Source of the DNA: Desertibacillus haloalkaliphilus
GTDB lineage: Bacteria > Bacillota > Bacilli > Bacillales > KJ1-10-99
Direction of reading: 5' to 3'
DNA length: 64,000 bases
Assembly (NCBI RefSeq): GCF_019039105.1
Contig: NZ_JAHPIV010000004.1
Coordinates: 62,001 to 126,000, forward strand
Positions within the stretch are counted from its first letter, which is position 1, and every line of letters starts with the position of its first letter. The translations under genes were made by a program, and so were the position numbers. This document shows, one piece after another, positions 25,067-32,462 of the stretch. The notes under the pieces were generated by a model. That model saw only the letters and a list, made by a program, of their open reading frames with translations, was not told the origin of the DNA and ran no database searches.

Positions 25067-25846
25067 TTGAATTATAAAAACATATCACTCGAAATTACTG
25101 AAAAGCTTGCTTACATCACGATTAATCGTCCAGATGTTCGCAATGCGTTAAATAAAGATACACTCGACGAGATTGTCTCCGCACTAGACGTTGTTAGGAC
25201 AGAGGATCAAGTCGGATGCGTCATCTTTACAGGGGCTGGCGAAAAATCATTTGCCGCAGGCGCTGACATCGGTCAATTACCAGATAAAACCATGCTAGAT
25301 GCTCTCAAAGTTGAAGGCATGCAGCAAGTATATGATCTTATTGAAAGTTATGAAAAGCCAACGATTGCAATGGTAAACGGTTTTGCTCTTGGGGGCGGCT
25401 GTGAATTAGCAATGTCCTGTGATATTCGCCTCGCATCAACAAATGCAAAATTCGGACTTCCAGAACTCAACCTTTCCATTATCCCAGGCGCTGGCGGTAC
25501 ACAACGCCTTGCAAGAATTGTTGGTAAAGGGAAAGCAATGGAGATGATTCTAACCGGAAAAATTATTACGGCTGAAGAAGCGAAGCAATTCGGACTTATT
25601 AGTGAAGTCACTGACCCGAGCGAATTAAAAGCAAAAACAGAAGAAATCGCGGCGCAAATTTTATCAAAAGGTCCATTAGCTGTCAAATTAGCGAAACTAT
25701 CCGTTAACCTTGGAAGTGAAACCGACATTAAAACCGGCCTAGCGATCGAAAAGCTTTCTCAAGCGATCTTGTTTGCTTCTGAAGATAAAAATGAGGGAAC
25801 AAAGGCATTTTTAGAAAAGCGTAAACCAAATTTTTCTGGAAAGTAA
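25067..25846 (+). CDS. Enoyl-CoA hydratase
   Basis: A 259-residue crotonase that hydrates 2-enoyl-CoA to 3-hydroxyacyl-CoA. The oxyanion-hole segments are AGADIGQLP and FALGGGCELAMSCDIR, with the first catalytic Glu in GGGCELAM and the second in LPELNLSIIPGAGGTQRL, so both acid/base residues are present and hydratase activity is expected. The start is TTG with AGAGGTG 8 bases upstream. It could also serve as the BadK-like hydratase for cyclohex-1-ene-carboxyl-CoA, since no other hydratase gene is visible in the window; that is inference. Confidence 0.92.
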   Translation: MNYKNISLEITEKLAYITINRPDVRNALNKDTLDEIVSALDVVRTEDQVGCVIFTGAGEKSFAAGADIGQLPDKTMLDALKVEGMQQVYDLIESYEKPTIAMVNGFALGGGCELAMSCDIRLASTNAKFGLPELNLSIIPGAGGTQRLARIVGKGKAMEMILTGKIITAEEAKQFGLISEVTDPSELKAKTEEIAAQILSKGPLAVKLAKLSVNLGSETDIKTGLAIEKLSQAILFASEDKNEGTKAFLEKRKPNFSGK

Positions 25847-25863
25847 GCTGAGGAGGGACCACG

Positions 25864-26268
25864 TTGTCCAAAACGATTCAAGAATTAAAAACAAATTTTG
25901 AAACTAGTTCATTCTTTACTCATCTTGGCTTTGAAATCGTCCGCTGTGATGAAGAAGAAATTATTTTAAAACTACCGATTCAAGAGCATTTAATTAACAC
26001 GAACCAAACCGTTCATGGTGGTGTATATGCGACGATGCTCGATAACATCATTAGCATGGTCGTTCGATCAGCTGTTAAGGCACCAATTGTAACGGTGAGT
26101 TTAAATATTCATTACCTTGCCCCGGCAAAAGAAGGTTACTTACTTGCAAAAGCAAAGGTCCTTCAGCAAGGCTATCGAATCGTCGCTGGAGAAGGCGAGA
26201 TCTATGACCAAGACAATCGGTTGCTAGCCAAAGGCAACGGTACATTTAAAGTCAATCGCCCAAAATAA
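25864..26268 (+). CDS. PaaI-type hotdog thioesterase 2
   Basis: A 134-residue paralogue of the protein at 19729, with QTVHGGVYATMLDNIIS, then VSLNIHYLAPAKEGYLLAKAK and GYRIVAGEGEIYDQDN. It is an acyl-CoA thioesterase of the PaaI group. The start is TTG with GAGGAGGGA upstream. Two related thioesterases in one degradative operon is unusual and suggests that accumulating CoA esters must be released; see findings. It is 17 bp after the hydratase gene. Confidence 0.87.
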   Translation: MSKTIQELKTNFETSSFFTHLGFEIVRCDEEEIILKLPIQEHLINTNQTVHGGVYATMLDNIISMVVRSAVKAPIVTVSLNIHYLAPAKEGYLLAKAKVLQQGYRIVAGEGEIYDQDNRLLAKGNGTFKVNRPK

Positions 26269-26296
26269 ATTGTTAAGTATAAAGGAGGAAATTCAA

Positions 26297-27067
26297 TTGG
26301 ATATCGTTGTGATTTTAAAACGTACATTTGATACCGAAGAAAAAATAACCATTAATAACGGGACAATCGATGATAGCGGTGCTGAATTTGTTATCAATCC
26401 TTATGACGAGTATGCGGTCGAGGAAGCGATTCTCTTAAGGGATGAACATGGTGGTGAAGTCACTGTTGTAACTGTTGGTGATGAAGAAGCCGAAAAAGAG
26501 TTACGTACAGCTCTAGCCATGGGTGCTGACAAAGCCGTTCTTATCGATAATGAAGAGGTTGAAGAGAGTGACCAATATACGACAGCTACATTGCTAGCTA
26601 CGTACTTAAAAGATCAAGACTTTGACATTATTTTAGGCGGTAATGTTGCGGTTGACGGCGGCTCAGGCCAAGTCGGACCACGGGTTGCTCAATTACTAGA
26701 GATCCCACAAGTCACTACAATAACTAACCTTTCCATTGACGGAGCAACAGCAACGATCGAACGAGACGTCGAGGGGGACCAAGAAACGATCGAAGTCTCT
26801 CTTCCTGTCCTAGTGACGGCCCAACAAGGACTCAACGAACCTCGTTATCCATCACTACCAGGAATAATGAAAGCGAAAAAGAAGCCGCTTGAAACGTTAG
26901 ATTTAGATGACCTTGATCTCGATGAAGAGGATGTAGAGTCTAAGACGAAGCGAATCGATGTATTTTTACCACCTGAAAAACAAGCAGGGAAAGTCTTAGA
27001 TGGTGACATTGAAGAACAAACAAAAGAACTTGTTTCATTGTTAAGAAACGAAGCAAAAGTCATATAA
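26297..27067 (+). CDS. etfB: Electron transfer flavoprotein beta subunit
   Basis: A 256-residue ETF beta subunit, which binds AMP and forms the flavin-binding heterodimer that collects electrons from acyl-CoA dehydrogenases. The N-terminus DIVVILKRTFDTEEKITI, ALAMGADKAVLIDN, GGNVAVDGGSGQVGPRVAQLL and VTAQQGLNEPRYPSLPGIMKAKKKPL are all family blocks. The usual linker region is strikingly acidic (LDLDDLDLDEEDV). The TTG at 26297 is chosen because AAAGGAGGAA ends 7 bases upstream and it matches the family N-terminus; the open frame starts earlier. It is followed by etfA. Confidence 0.93.
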   Translation: MDIVVILKRTFDTEEKITINNGTIDDSGAEFVINPYDEYAVEEAILLRDEHGGEVTVVTVGDEEAEKELRTALAMGADKAVLIDNEEVEESDQYTTATLLATYLKDQDFDIILGGNVAVDGGSGQVGPRVAQLLEIPQVTTITNLSIDGATATIERDVEGDQETIEVSLPVLVTAQQGLNEPRYPSLPGIMKAKKKPLETLDLDDLDLDEEDVESKTKRIDVFLPPEKQAGKVLDGDIEEQTKELVSLLRNEAKVI

Positions 27068-27082
27068 TTGGAGGGATTTTTC

Positions 27083-28063
27083 ATGGCGAAAAAGGTATTA
27101 GTTTTAGGAGAAGTTCGTGACAATGAACTACGAAATGTAACATTTGAAGCGATAGCTGCTGGGAAAACCGTAGCAAATGACGGAGAAGTTGTCGGCGTAT
27201 TATTTGGCGAGGATATTAGTGGTTTAGCTAATCAATTCATTCAGTATGGAGCGGATCGTGTTATAACGGTAGAGCGCCCTGAACTTAAAGACTTTACAAC
27301 CGATGCTTACTCGCAAGCATTCCTCCAAGTTACTGAAACTGAGAAACCTGAAGCGATTATTATCGGTCATACAGCAGCAGGAAAGGATTTAGCTCCACGT
27401 ATCGCAACGAAACTTGATGCTGGCTTAATTTCTGATGCAGTCGCTATTGATGTCAATGGTGATGAAGTCGTGTTTACACGTCCTATTTACTCTGGGAAAG
27501 CATTTGAGAAAAAAGCTGTCAAAGAAGGAATGATTTTTGCAACGATCCGTCCAAATAACATCCAGCCATTAGAATTGGATGAGTCAAGAACAGGTGAGGT
27601 TACAAGCGTTGATGTCGAACTAAAAGACTTACGCACCGTAATCAAAGACGTTGTCCGCAAAGCTACAAGTGGTGTTGACCTTTCAGAAGCAAAAGTAATC
27701 GTCGCTGGCGGCCGTGGAGTAAAGAGTGAAGATGGTTTTAAATCATTAGAACCACTAGCAGAAACATTAGGAGCTGCTGTTGGGGCATCTCGAGGCGCGT
27801 GTGATGCAGAATATTGCGACTACTCGTTACAAATCGGGCAAACAGGTAAAGTCGTTACACCAGATTTATATTTTGCGATCGGAATCTCTGGCGCGATTCA
27901 GCACTTGGCGGGGATGTCAAATTCGAAAGTGATCGTAGCGATCAACAAAGATCCAGAAGCTCCAATTTTTGAAATTGCTGATTATGGCATCGTTGGTGAC
28001 TTATTTGAAGTCACCCCTCTACTAACCGAAGAATTGAAAAAAGAACTCTATTCCAATGCATAA
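27083..28063 (+). CDS. etfA: Electron transfer flavoprotein alpha subunit
   Basis: A 326-residue ETF alpha subunit that binds the redox FAD. Signature blocks are IIGHTAAGKDLAPRIATKLD, RPIYSGKAFEKKA, IVAGGRGVKSEDGFKSLEPL, GAAVGASRGACDAEY and, in the FAD site, QIGQTGKVVTPDLYFAIGIS and GAIQHLAGMSNSKVIVAINK. The ATG at 27083 is used, with GGAGGG 7 bases upstream; an in-frame ATG at 27068 overlaps that site. ETF shuttles electrons from the three dehydrogenases in this operon to a membrane quinone reductase, for which the FadF-like protein at 37646 is the candidate. Confidence 0.94.
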   Translation: MAKKVLVLGEVRDNELRNVTFEAIAAGKTVANDGEVVGVLFGEDISGLANQFIQYGADRVITVERPELKDFTTDAYSQAFLQVTETEKPEAIIIGHTAAGKDLAPRIATKLDAGLISDAVAIDVNGDEVVFTRPIYSGKAFEKKAVKEGMIFATIRPNNIQPLELDESRTGEVTSVDVELKDLRTVIKDVVRKATSGVDLSEAKVIVAGGRGVKSEDGFKSLEPLAETLGAAVGASRGACDAEYCDYSLQIGQTGKVVTPDLYFAIGISGAIQHLAGMSNSKVIVAINKDPEAPIFEIADYGIVGDLFEVTPLLTEELKKELYSNA

Positions 28064-28075
28064 TGGGAGGTCATT

Positions 28076-28924
28076 ATGATCAACAACCTAGCAGTGATTG
28101 GAGCTGGAACAATGGGCAGAGGCATCGGTTATGCCGGTGCTCTCGCCGGGTTCCAAGTAAAGCTTCAAGATATTCATGAAGAATCTCTTCAAAAGGCGGA
28201 TAAGTACTTACAAAAGCAATTCGATAAAAGTGTAGATCGAGGCTACATAACCAAAGAACAAGCAAAGGAAGCGTTAGCAAATATTACGTATACAACCGAT
28301 ATACGTGAAGCCGCCAAAAATGTAGATCTTGTCATTGAAGCCGTATTAGAGCGTATGGAGTTAAAAACAAAAATCTTTAAACAGCTCGATGAAATTGCAC
28401 CACCCCATGCGATATTAGCTACGAACACGTCGACGATGAGCCCGACTGAAATCGCAGCCCAAACGAATAGACCGGACCAATGCATTGCGATGCACTTCTT
28501 CAATCCGGTACCAAAAATGAAATTAATCGAGGTCATTTGCGGTCTCGAAACATCCGAGGAAACAATTGAAAAAGCATTCGCGATTGGAGAAAAAATGGGG
28601 AAAGAGTGTGTGAAGGTCAACGAATTTCCTGGCTTTGCTGTCAGTCGAATGAATTGCTTGATTGGCAATGAAGCAATGAATATGGTCATGGAAGGTGTCG
28701 CATCACCAGAAGATGTCGATAAAGCAATGAAACTCGGGCTCAACCATCCAATGGGTCCGCTTGAGTTAGCCGATCTTGTTGGACTTGATACACGACTGCG
28801 CAACATGGAATACCTTCACCAAACATTAGGTGAAAAATACAGACCATGCCCAATATTAGTGAAATATGTGAAAGCAGGGCGATTAGGAAGAAAAACCGGA
28901 AAAGGGTTTTATAACTATTCATAA
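28076..28924 (+). CDS. 3-hydroxyacyl-CoA dehydrogenase 2 (Hbd type)
   Basis: A 282-residue paralogue of the protein at 24167: VIGAGTMGRGIGYAGALAG at the N-terminus, LATNTSTMSPTEIA, AMHFFNPVPKMKLIEVI, GFAVSRMNCLIGNEAMNMV and HPMGPLELADLVGLDT, ending GRKTGKGFYNYS. It oxidises 3-hydroxyacyl-CoA with NAD. This and the following acyl-CoA dehydrogenase and thiolase form a second half-cycle set within the operon, which may be tuned to a shorter or differently substituted intermediate. GGGAGGTCATT precedes the ATG. Confidence 0.92.
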   Translation: MINNLAVIGAGTMGRGIGYAGALAGFQVKLQDIHEESLQKADKYLQKQFDKSVDRGYITKEQAKEALANITYTTDIREAAKNVDLVIEAVLERMELKTKIFKQLDEIAPPHAILATNTSTMSPTEIAAQTNRPDQCIAMHFFNPVPKMKLIEVICGLETSEETIEKAFAIGEKMGKECVKVNEFPGFAVSRMNCLIGNEAMNMVMEGVASPEDVDKAMKLGLNHPMGPLELADLVGLDTRLRNMEYLHQTLGEKYRPCPILVKYVKAGRLGRKTGKGFYNYS

Positions 28925-28936
28925 GAGGTGATCAAT

Positions 28937-30085
28937 GTGGATTTTAATTTAAGTGAAGACATTCAATTTCTCAAGCGAAACATTCGTGATTTTGTAAAAA
29001 ACGAAGTCGACCCACTAGCTGCAGAAATTGAAGAAACTGATGAAATCCCAGCGAAAATAGTTGATATGTCAAAGGAGATGGGGCTGTTCGGCTTAAGCAT
29101 ACCTGAAGAGTACGGTGGACTTGGTATTGGTATGGTTGGAAAATGTGCCCTATATGAAGAAGTAGGCAAAACTCATAATGGTTACACGACCTTAATCGGT
29201 GCCCATACGGGAATTGGTTCTGTTGGGATTGTAGAAATGGGAAATGAGCAACAAAAGCAAAAGTATTTACCTGAAATGGCCCAAGGGGAAAAAATCGGGG
29301 CATTTGCATTAACGGAACCATCTGCTGGTTCACATGCAACAAACTTAAAAACTACCGCGGTCAAAAAAGGTGACAAATATATTCTTAATGGGTCAAAACA
29401 CTATATTACAAATGCCCCAATTGCTGATGTATTTACCGTAATGGCAGTGACCGATCCTGCAAAAGGAGCAAAAGGAATTACATCGTTTATCGTTGAAAAG
29501 GACTTTCCAGGCTTTAAGGTTGGTGCCCTAGAAAAGAAAATGGGCTTAAAAGGTTCACAATCAGCAGAATTATTTTTTGAAGATTGTGAAGTCCCAGCTG
29601 AAAATGTCCTTGGCGAGGAAGGTCAAGGGTATGTAAATGCTCTCAAAATATTAGCCAACGGTCGGGCTGGTTTAGCCGCTCGTAATCTAGGCTCATGTCA
29701 AAAGCTACTAGATTTAACGATGGAATTTGTAGAAGAACGAAAACAATTTAATGTGCCGATCATTGAGCACCAAGCGGTTGCACATATGGTTGCCGAAATG
29801 GCGATGGACACTGAAGCTCTACGTTCGTTCACATATCGGGTCGCTTGGATGGTCGACCAAGGTGAAAAACTAATCAAAGAAGCCGCGATGTTAAAGCTTT
29901 TCGGCTCTGAAGTATACCACCGGGTCGCAGATAAAGCAGTCCAAATCCACGGTGGAATTGGGTATATCTCAGACTACCCAATTGAACGCTACTACCGTGA
30001 CGCAAGAATTACTCGAATCTATGAAGGGACTTCAGAGATTCAAAAGAACATTATTTCTGGTCAACTACGTAAAGAGTATCAATAA
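28937..30085 (+). CDS. Acyl-CoA dehydrogenase 3
   Basis: A 382-residue acyl-CoA dehydrogenase close to the second one in this operon. Blocks: GAFALTEPSAGSHATNLKT (the common GSD is GSH here), YITNAPIADVFTVMAV, KKMGLKGSQSAELFFEDC, ERKQFNVPIIEHQAVAHMVAEM, VQIHGGIGYISDYPIERYYR, and the catalytic Glu in IYEGTSEIQKNI. The GTG at 28937 has AAGAGGTG 6 bases upstream and is preferred over the GTG at 28928 that overlaps it. The Asp-to-His change and other differences suggest a substrate different from that of the first two enzymes. Confidence 0.9.
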   Translation: MDFNLSEDIQFLKRNIRDFVKNEVDPLAAEIEETDEIPAKIVDMSKEMGLFGLSIPEEYGGLGIGMVGKCALYEEVGKTHNGYTTLIGAHTGIGSVGIVEMGNEQQKQKYLPEMAQGEKIGAFALTEPSAGSHATNLKTTAVKKGDKYILNGSKHYITNAPIADVFTVMAVTDPAKGAKGITSFIVEKDFPGFKVGALEKKMGLKGSQSAELFFEDCEVPAENVLGEEGQGYVNALKILANGRAGLAARNLGSCQKLLDLTMEFVEERKQFNVPIIEHQAVAHMVAEMAMDTEALRSFTYRVAWMVDQGEKLIKEAAMLKLFGSEVYHRVADKAVQIHGGIGYISDYPIERYYRDARITRIYEGTSEIQKNIISGQLRKEYQ

Positions 30086-30138
30086 GTTTAACTCCATGAC
30101 TAGTTCCATTAAAAGAGTTTAATGAAGGGAGAGCAAGG

Positions 30139-31329
30139 ATGAGTAATGAAATCGTCATTGTAAGTGCTGTCCGCACAGCTGTGGGCCGCTTCGGCGGCTC
30201 CCTAAAGGATATAAATTCAGGTGAATTAGGTGCAACCGTAATCAAGGAAGCGATTCAACGCGCGGGAATATCCCCCGAACAAGTTGATGAAGTTATTTTA
30301 GGAGAGGTTCGTCAGTCAACTGAATCATCAAATGTTGCACGAGTGGCTGCCTTACGTGCAGGTGTACCTGAAACGGCCCCTGCTTTTACAGTCAATCGTT
30401 TATGTGCCTCTGGTATGCAAGCGATTACATCCGGGGTACAACAAATAATCTCCAACCAAGCAGACATTGTCGTCGCTGGTGGGACGGAGAGTATGAGTAA
30501 GGCACCGATCTATTTAAGAAATTCTCGTTTTGGTGAAGGCAATCCAACCATTGTTGATTCAAACGTTGAAAATGGACAACAACCACAAGAAATCTTCGGC
30601 AGCCACTTAGGGATGGGAATCACCGCAGAAAATGTTGCCGAACGATACCAAATTTCTCGGGAAGATCAAGACGCTTTTGCCGTTTTAAGTCAACAAAAAG
30701 CGGCTAAGGCGATTGAAAATGAGCGATTTAAAGATGAAATCATCCCTGTACAGGTAAAGGAAAGAAAAAACAGCTTCTTGTTTGATACCGATGAACACCC
30801 AAGACCAAAGACAACGGTCGAAAAGCTCGCACAACTAAAACCAGCCTTCCGTCAAAATGGCACAGTCACTGCTGGAAATGCCTGTGGAAGAAATGATGGT
30901 TCAGCAGCCGTTGTCCTCATGACAGCAGAAAAAGCAAAGTCACTTGGAGTAAAGCCACTAGCTAGAATCGTTGATTGGTCCACAGCAGGCGTTTCACCAG
31001 AAGTGATGGGGGTTGGTCCTGTACCTGCATTAGAAAAGCTACTGAAAAAAACAGGTAAATCGATTGAAGAGGTCGGGTTAATCGAATTAAATGAAGCATT
31101 TGCCTCCCAAGCATTAGCGGTCATCCGCGAAGCAAAATTAGATATTGATAAAGTCAATGTCAATGGAGGAGCGATTGCATTAGGTCACCCACTTGGTGCA
31201 ACAGGTTGTAAAATCGTTACATCTCTAATTTATGAAATGCTCAAACGAGATGAAAAATATGGTGTCGCCACCCTTTGTGTAGGTGGAGGTCAGGGTATGG
31301 CCATTATGATCGAACAACTTCAGAGCTAA
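30139..31329 (+). CDS. Acetyl-CoA acetyltransferase (thiolase) 2
   Basis: A 396-residue thiolase. The nucleophilic Cys is in VNRLCASGMQAITSG, the His in NGGAIALGHPLGATGCK and the second Cys in TLCVGGGQGMAIMIE. It has NAFA.NE-type blocks LIELNEAFASQALAV. The pattern is that of acetyl-CoA acetyltransferases and 3-ketoacyl-CoA thiolases, and it differs clearly from thiolase 1. It is the last soluble enzyme before the TAXI transporter genes. GAAGGGAGA precedes the ATG. Confidence 0.92.
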   Translation: MSNEIVIVSAVRTAVGRFGGSLKDINSGELGATVIKEAIQRAGISPEQVDEVILGEVRQSTESSNVARVAALRAGVPETAPAFTVNRLCASGMQAITSGVQQIISNQADIVVAGGTESMSKAPIYLRNSRFGEGNPTIVDSNVENGQQPQEIFGSHLGMGITAENVAERYQISREDQDAFAVLSQQKAAKAIENERFKDEIIPVQVKERKNSFLFDTDEHPRPKTTVEKLAQLKPAFRQNGTVTAGNACGRNDGSAAVVLMTAEKAKSLGVKPLARIVDWSTAGVSPEVMGVGPVPALEKLLKKTGKSIEEVGLIELNEAFASQALAVIREAKLDIDKVNVNGGAIALGHPLGATGCKIVTSLIYEMLKRDEKYGVATLCVGGGQGMAIMIEQLQS

Positions 31330-31386
31330 CAGAAGCATTAACTATCATCAATCTTGTAAAGAAGGAAAAAATATTGGAGGTGCAGT

Positions 31387-32394
31387 ATGAAAGTCAAATT
31401 ATTTATTTTATCAATTTCAATTTCAATCGTAGCTCTGTTGACTTCTGCTTGTGGTAGTAGTGAAGGTTCTTCATCTGGATTATTCCAATCGCACATTAGT
31501 GGACCTACCGCTTCAGGATGGTATCCGTTATCAGTCCTTTTGTCAGACATTTGGATGGATGAAATTGAAGGTATGAACATGACTGTTGTTGAGGGTGGAG
31601 CGATCGGGAACATTCGCGATGTAAATTCAGGAAGAGACGTACAATCAGGAATTGCATTTGCATCTGATTTCGCTGATGCTAGACAAGGAATTGGTGCCTT
31701 TGAAGATGACAAACAAGAAAATGTTATGGCAATTGGAACACTATATCCAAACTGGTGGAATTTTGCTGTATTAGATAACAGTTCTATCGAAACCCTAGAA
31801 GATTTTATTGAACAAGGCGGTCATCTCGCACCAGGACAGCATGGAGACGCGAGTGCCCAAACAGCGCAAAGAGTTTTCCGCGCGATGGGCTATGAATTTG
31901 AGGACCTAGAAGAAAGTGGCTCAAGAGTAACCTTTGAAAATTATGGAGATGCACTAAACCAGCTTCGTGACGGCCTTATCGATATGGTTGTTCAAGGCGG
32001 GGCACCTAACGCAACAGGATTATCAGAGATCGACTCAACAAGACCTGTTCGTCTCATTTCTATACCAGATGATGTCCTTCAAAAACTAGACGAGGAAGAC
32101 TATGGCTATACGATTGATATGGACTTGCCTGCCAATACGTATAAAAATCAAACAGAAGATATTTCTACCGTAGTCACAATGGCATTACTAATTGTAAATA
32201 AAGACATGGATGAGGAAGTTGTCTATGAAATGACCAAATCACTATGGGAAAATCTAGATCGAATCAATGAAGAGCAACCAACACGAGGCAAATGGTTTGA
32301 CCCAGAAGTTGGATACTCAGAAGTTTACGATCCTGAAAACACATTACACCCAGGAGCCTTACGTTATTATCAAGAAATTGGTGTGGCAGAATAA
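31387..32394 (+). CDS. TAXI-family TRAP solute-binding lipoprotein
   Basis: A 335-residue extracytoplasmic receptor of the TAXI branch of TRAP transporters. A signal peptide ends in lipobox TSAC (LTSACGSSEG). The TAXI pattern is seen in GPTASGWYPLSVLLSDIWMDE, VEGGAIGNIRDVNSG, GTLYPNWWNFAV, HLAPGQHGDASAQTAQRVFRAMG and DGLIDMVVQGGAPNATGLSEI. It is cotranscribed with the beta-oxidation genes and so probably imports the acid that these enzymes degrade. TGGAGGTG precedes the ATG. Confidence 0.92.
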   Translation: MKVKLFILSISISIVALLTSACGSSEGSSSGLFQSHISGPTASGWYPLSVLLSDIWMDEIEGMNMTVVEGGAIGNIRDVNSGRDVQSGIAFASDFADARQGIGAFEDDKQENVMAIGTLYPNWWNFAVLDNSSIETLEDFIEQGGHLAPGQHGDASAQTAQRVFRAMGYEFEDLEESGSRVTFENYGDALNQLRDGLIDMVVQGGAPNATGLSEIDSTRPVRLISIPDDVLQKLDEEDYGYTIDMDLPANTYKNQTEDISTVVTMALLIVNKDMDEEVVYEMTKSLWENLDRINEEQPTRGKWFDPEVGYSEVYDPENTLHPGALRYYQEIGVAE

Positions 32395-32417
32395 TAGAGG
32401 TTTTCTTCCTCTATTAT
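32389..32417 (+). promoter_or_regulatory. Intercistronic hairpin after the TAXI receptor gene
   Basis: A perfect 11-bp stem, AATAATAGAGG (32389-32399) with CCTCTATTATT (32407-32417), overlaps the receptor's stop codon, between it and the fused permease gene. It probably stabilises receptor mRNA or reduces read-through. Confidence 0.75.
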
Positions 32418-32462
32418 TCTATCCCATTTCAATCTTTTTTATAGATATGGAGGTGCATTCAA

